From NCBI RefSeq assembly GCF_036181745.1, contig NZ_CP108080.1, forward strand, positions 2,046,001 to 2,110,000: 64,000 bases of DNA, written 5' to 3'. This DNA is from Streptomyces sp. NBC_00259. GTDB taxonomy: Bacteria; Actinomycetota; Actinomycetes; Streptomycetales; Streptomycetaceae. Positions within the stretch are counted from its first letter, which is position 1. The number at the start of each line of letters is the position of its first letter. The notes under the pieces are model-generated. The model did not search any database. It had not been told where the DNA came from and saw nothing but the letters and a program-made list of their open reading frames with translations. Both the position numbers and the translations under genes were made by a program. Below are positions 62,048 through 64,000 of the stretch, in pieces.

Positions 62048-62746
62048 GTGAACATCACGCCGCCGTCCCCGCCGTCGCCGCGTCGGCCGCTCACCGAGCG
62101 CCGCAAGGCCACGACCCGGCTGGAGATCGCGCGCGCCGCCGCCGAGCTGTTCGCCGAGCGCGGGCCCGACGGCACCACGGCCGAGGAGATCGCGGACCGT
62201 GCCGGGGTGGCGCTGCGCACCTTCTACCGGTACTTCCGCAACAAGCGCGATGCCGTCGGCCCGCTGTTCGCGATCGGCGCCGAGCGCTGGCGCGTGCGGC
62301 TGACGGCGGTCGCGCCCGGACCCGGGCCCGCCACGGGGCCCGAGCTGCCCGAGCTGCCCGAGCTGCTGGAGCGGACTCTCGCCGAGGCGCTGTCGGTGCC
62401 GCCGGGTACCTCGGCCGAGTGGCTGCGCTGGACGCGCTGGCTGGTGCGTACGGCGCTGCGGGACCCTGCGCTGCGGGCGGTCTGGTACCGGGTGAACCAG
62501 GAGTCGGAGGAGCAGCTGCTGCCGGTGCTGGCCGCGCTGACCGGGCCGGACGCCGAACCGCTGGAGGTTCGGCTGGCCGCGGCGGTGGCCACGGACGCGG
62601 TCAGGATCGCGCTGGAGACCTGGGCCGAGGCGGACGCCCCGCCGCTCGCGGGTCCGGGTTCGCCGTCGGAGCTCGCTGTGCGGTGTCTGCGCGAACTGAT
62701 GGGCGGGATGCGCCCGTTGACGGGCGCGGGGCGGGCTACCGGGTGA
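62048..62746 (+). CDS. TetR-family transcriptional regulator
   Basis: The protein has 232 residues. The N-terminal helix-turn-helix contains I-A-R-A-A-A-E-L-F-A-E-R-G, T-A-E-E-I-A-D-R-A-G-V and T-F-Y-R-Y-F-R-N-K, the TetR signature. The C-terminal helical ligand domain is not classifiable by eye and contains a short E-L-P-E-L-P-E-L repeat. Neighbouring targets could be the DUF4240 or GNAT genes, but no operator was recognised. The 3' end overlaps the convergent GNAT gene by 11 bp. Confidence 0.93.
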   Translation: MNITPPSPPSPRRPLTERRKATTRLEIARAAAELFAERGPDGTTAEEIADRAGVALRTFYRYFRNKRDAVGPLFAIGAERWRVRLTAVAPGPGPATGPELPELPELLERTLAEALSVPPGTSAEWLRWTRWLVRTALRDPALRAVWYRVNQESEEQLLPVLAALTGPDAEPLEVRLAAAVATDAVRIALETWAEADAPPLAGPGSPSELAVRCLRELMGGMRPLTGAGRATG

Positions 62747-63347
62747 GCGAACGGCCCATCAGCACGTCGTCGGCGTAACGCCCGGCCAGGTAGAACTCAC
62801 CGGGCAGGACACCTTCCACGGCGTACCCCTCGGACTCGTAGAGCCGGCGGGCCGGGGTGTTGTGCCCGAGCACACGCAGGGTGATGCGCGTCGCGCCCTG
62901 ACGCCGGGCCTCATCCCCCGCGGCCCGCAGCAGCGCCCGCCCGACGCCCTGACCGCGCGCCCCGGCGGCCACGGCGAGGCCCTGGATCTGGCGTACGTGC
63001 CGGTGGCAGGCGAGCGGGGTGGGGGCGACGACGCAGATGAATCCGGCGATCCGGCCGTGGCGGTCGTCGTGCTCGCCGCGGTCGCAGCCGCCGTCGCGGT
63101 CGCCGCGGGCGTCGTGGTCGCCGCGGGCGTCGTGGTCGCCGTGGTCGACGCGGCCGTCGCCGTCGTCCGTCTCCGCGACGAGGTAGTCCTCGGGGCGGTG
63201 GGCCTTGAAGAACGGGCCGTACGGCGGCACCGGGCGGGCCTGCACGGAGTGCAGCGTGGACCAGGTGGCGCGGTCGAGCTCGCCGAGCGCGGCGTCGTCG
63301 CAGCCACGGGCCGGGCGTATGGAGAAGAGGGTGCCGGGTTCGGACAT
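62736..63347 (-). CDS. GNAT-family N-acetyltransferase with Asp/His/Gly/Arg insertion
   Basis: The protein has 203 residues. The C-terminal half has the acetyl-CoA loop R-G-Q-G-V-G-R-A-L-L and N-T-P-A-R-R-L-Y-E-S-E-G-Y, characteristic of the RimI-like fold. Between the first strands (about residues 62-100) lies a charged low-complexity stretch, D-H-D-A-R-G twice plus variants, encoded by an 18-bp tandem repeat on the opposite strand. The substrate is unknown. ATG 63347 is chosen; a GTG three codons earlier is possible, and neither has a good ribosome-binding site. Confidence 0.88.
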   Translation of the reverse strand: MSEPGTLFSIRPARGCDDAALGELDRATWSTLHSVQARPVPPYGPFFKAHRPEDYLVAETDDGDGRVDHGDHDARGDHDARGDRDGGCDRGEHDDRHGRIAGFICVVAPTPLACHRHVRQIQGLAVAAGARGQGVGRALLRAAGDEARRQGATRITLRVLGHNTPARRLYESEGYAVEGVLPGEFYLAGRYADDVLMGRSLTR

Positions 63348-63382
63348 GGCGGCCACTGTGTCATGGGGGGAGGATGTGAGAC

Positions 63383-64000
63383 ATGCGCATTGCGGTCACC
63401 GGCTCGACCGGGCTCATCGGTACGGCACTTGTACGTTCCCTGCGTGAGGACGGGCACGAGGTGGTGCGGCTCGTGCGGCGGGCGCCGCGGGCCGCGGACG
63501 AGGTGGAGTGGGATCCCGCACGGCAGCACGTGGACGCGGCGGGGCTCATCGGCTGCGAGGCGGTGGTGCATCTCGCGGGTGCGGGCGTGGGCGAGCAGCG
63601 GTGGACGGCCGCGTACAAGAAGGAGATCCGGGACAGCCGGGTGCTCGGTACGGCCGCGATCGCCGAGGCGGTGGCGTCGCTGGAGGAACCGCCTCGGGTG
63701 CTGGTGTGCGGTACCGCGGTCGGGTACTACGGCGACACGGGTGACCGCGCGGTCGACGAGAGCGCACCGCCCGGCGCCGGCTTCCTGCCTTCGGTGTGCG
63801 AGGAGTGGGAGGACGCGGCGGCGCCGGCCGAGGAGGCGGGCATCCGGGTGGCCTTCGCCCGTACGGGCCTGGTCGTGGCCCGCGAGGGCGGGGCGTGGGG
63901 CCGGCTCTTCCCCGTCTTCCGGGCGGGCCTGGGCGGGCGGCTCGGCAAGGGGCGCCAGTTCTGGAGCTTCATCTCCCTGCACGACGAGGTCGCGGCACTG
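63383..64000 (+). CDS. TIGR01777/YfcH-type SDR epimerase, 3' end missing
   Basis: The frame runs off the window after 206 codons (the family is about 300 residues long). It begins M-R-I-A-V-T-G-S-T-G-L-I-G-T-A-L, the extended-SDR nucleotide-binding loop, and continues with H-L-A-G-A-G-V-G-E-Q-R-W, the family-specific block, and G-T-A-V-G-Y-Y-G-D-T-G. Proteins of this group are annotated as epimerases or cell-division inhibitor-like (SulA homologues), with no firmly known reaction. GGGGGGAGG lies about 10 nt before the ATG. It diverges from the GNAT gene. Confidence 0.88.
   Translation, partial: MRIAVTGSTGLIGTALVRSLREDGHEVVRLVRRAPRAADEVEWDPARQHVDAAGLIGCEAVVHLAGAGVGEQRWTAAYKKEIRDSRVLGTAAIAEAVASLEEPPRVLVCGTAVGYYGDTGDRAVDESAPPGAGFLPSVCEEWEDAAAPAEEAGIRVAFARTGLVVAREGGAWGRLFPVFRAGLGGRLGKGRQFWSFISLHDEVAAL

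Noticed and set aside
62940..63180. CRISPR-like short repeats
   Set aside because: The repeats are in frame inside the GNAT gene, directly adjoining, with no spacers.

Overview
The window is a stretch of high-GC actinobacterial chromosome, almost certainly from a Streptomyces. The evidence is the very high third-position GC, the frequent GTG starts, the many leaderless transcripts, and the order of core genes: trpD, qcrBAC-ctaE, ctaFDC, cysteine desulfurase, an AdoK-like kinase, nadA, pspA, cobUTS, pepA, lpdA-sucB and aceE. No rRNA, tRNA, CRISPR array, transposase or prophage is recognisable. Names rest on motif recognition by eye; no search was run.

Layout. Positions 1-13 kb hold the 3' end of a GT87-type mannosyltransferase, a HExxH lipoprotein, two tandem NlpC/P60 wall hydrolases, a NYN-domain protein, a rhomboid protease and a stand-alone Lrp/AsnC ligand-binding protein. 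Next comes a decaying patch (N-terminally truncated response regulator, permease with two single-base frameshifts), then glycerate kinase and a class V aminotransferase behind a SAM-IV-type riboswitch. Positions 13-24 kb are the respiratory core: trpD, the cytochrome bc1 genes qcrCAB with ctaE, and the aa3 oxidase genes ctaCDF. An orphan receiver-like protein and an L,D-transpeptidase lipoprotein lie between the two respiratory blocks. Positions 24-31 kb hold a cysteine desulfurase-TusA fusion, an adenosine-kinase-like PfkB enzyme, an A-type Fe-S carrier and nadA; the sulfur and Fe-S functions fit the Fe-S needs of Rieske protein and NadA. Positions 31-38 kb hold an HAE1-type RND permease, a NarL-type two-component pair, pspA-pspAA, a DUF3043 protein and a methyltransferase.

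Positions 39-44 kb carry the late cobalamin genes cobU (fused to a metallo-beta-lactamase-like domain), cobT and cobS. Two membrane-protein genes interrupt them, and their 3' ends overlap antiparallel through a hexanucleotide repeat. Positions 44-50 kb carry a four-gene minus-strand locus: an Agd3/PelA-type deacetylase, a PelF-type glycosyltransferase, a polytopic membrane protein and a GH114 lipoprotein. It looks like a compact Pel/galactosaminogalactan-type exopolysaccharide system without recognisable PelD or PelE, and is the most interesting block here. Positions 50-59 kb return to core metabolism (pepA, lpdA, sucB with two lipoyl domains, a GntR regulator, aceE). The last 5 kb hold WYL and TetR regulators, an SDR enzyme, a DUF4240 protein, a GNAT acetyltransferase and the start of a TIGR01777-type epimerase.

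Most operon junctions are 4-nt ATGA or GTGA overlaps (qcrC/A/B, ctaC/D/F, the two-component pair, pelF and its membrane partner), so translational coupling is general. Convergent gene pairs are separated by long perfect hairpins without a T-tract, or overlap by a few bases.
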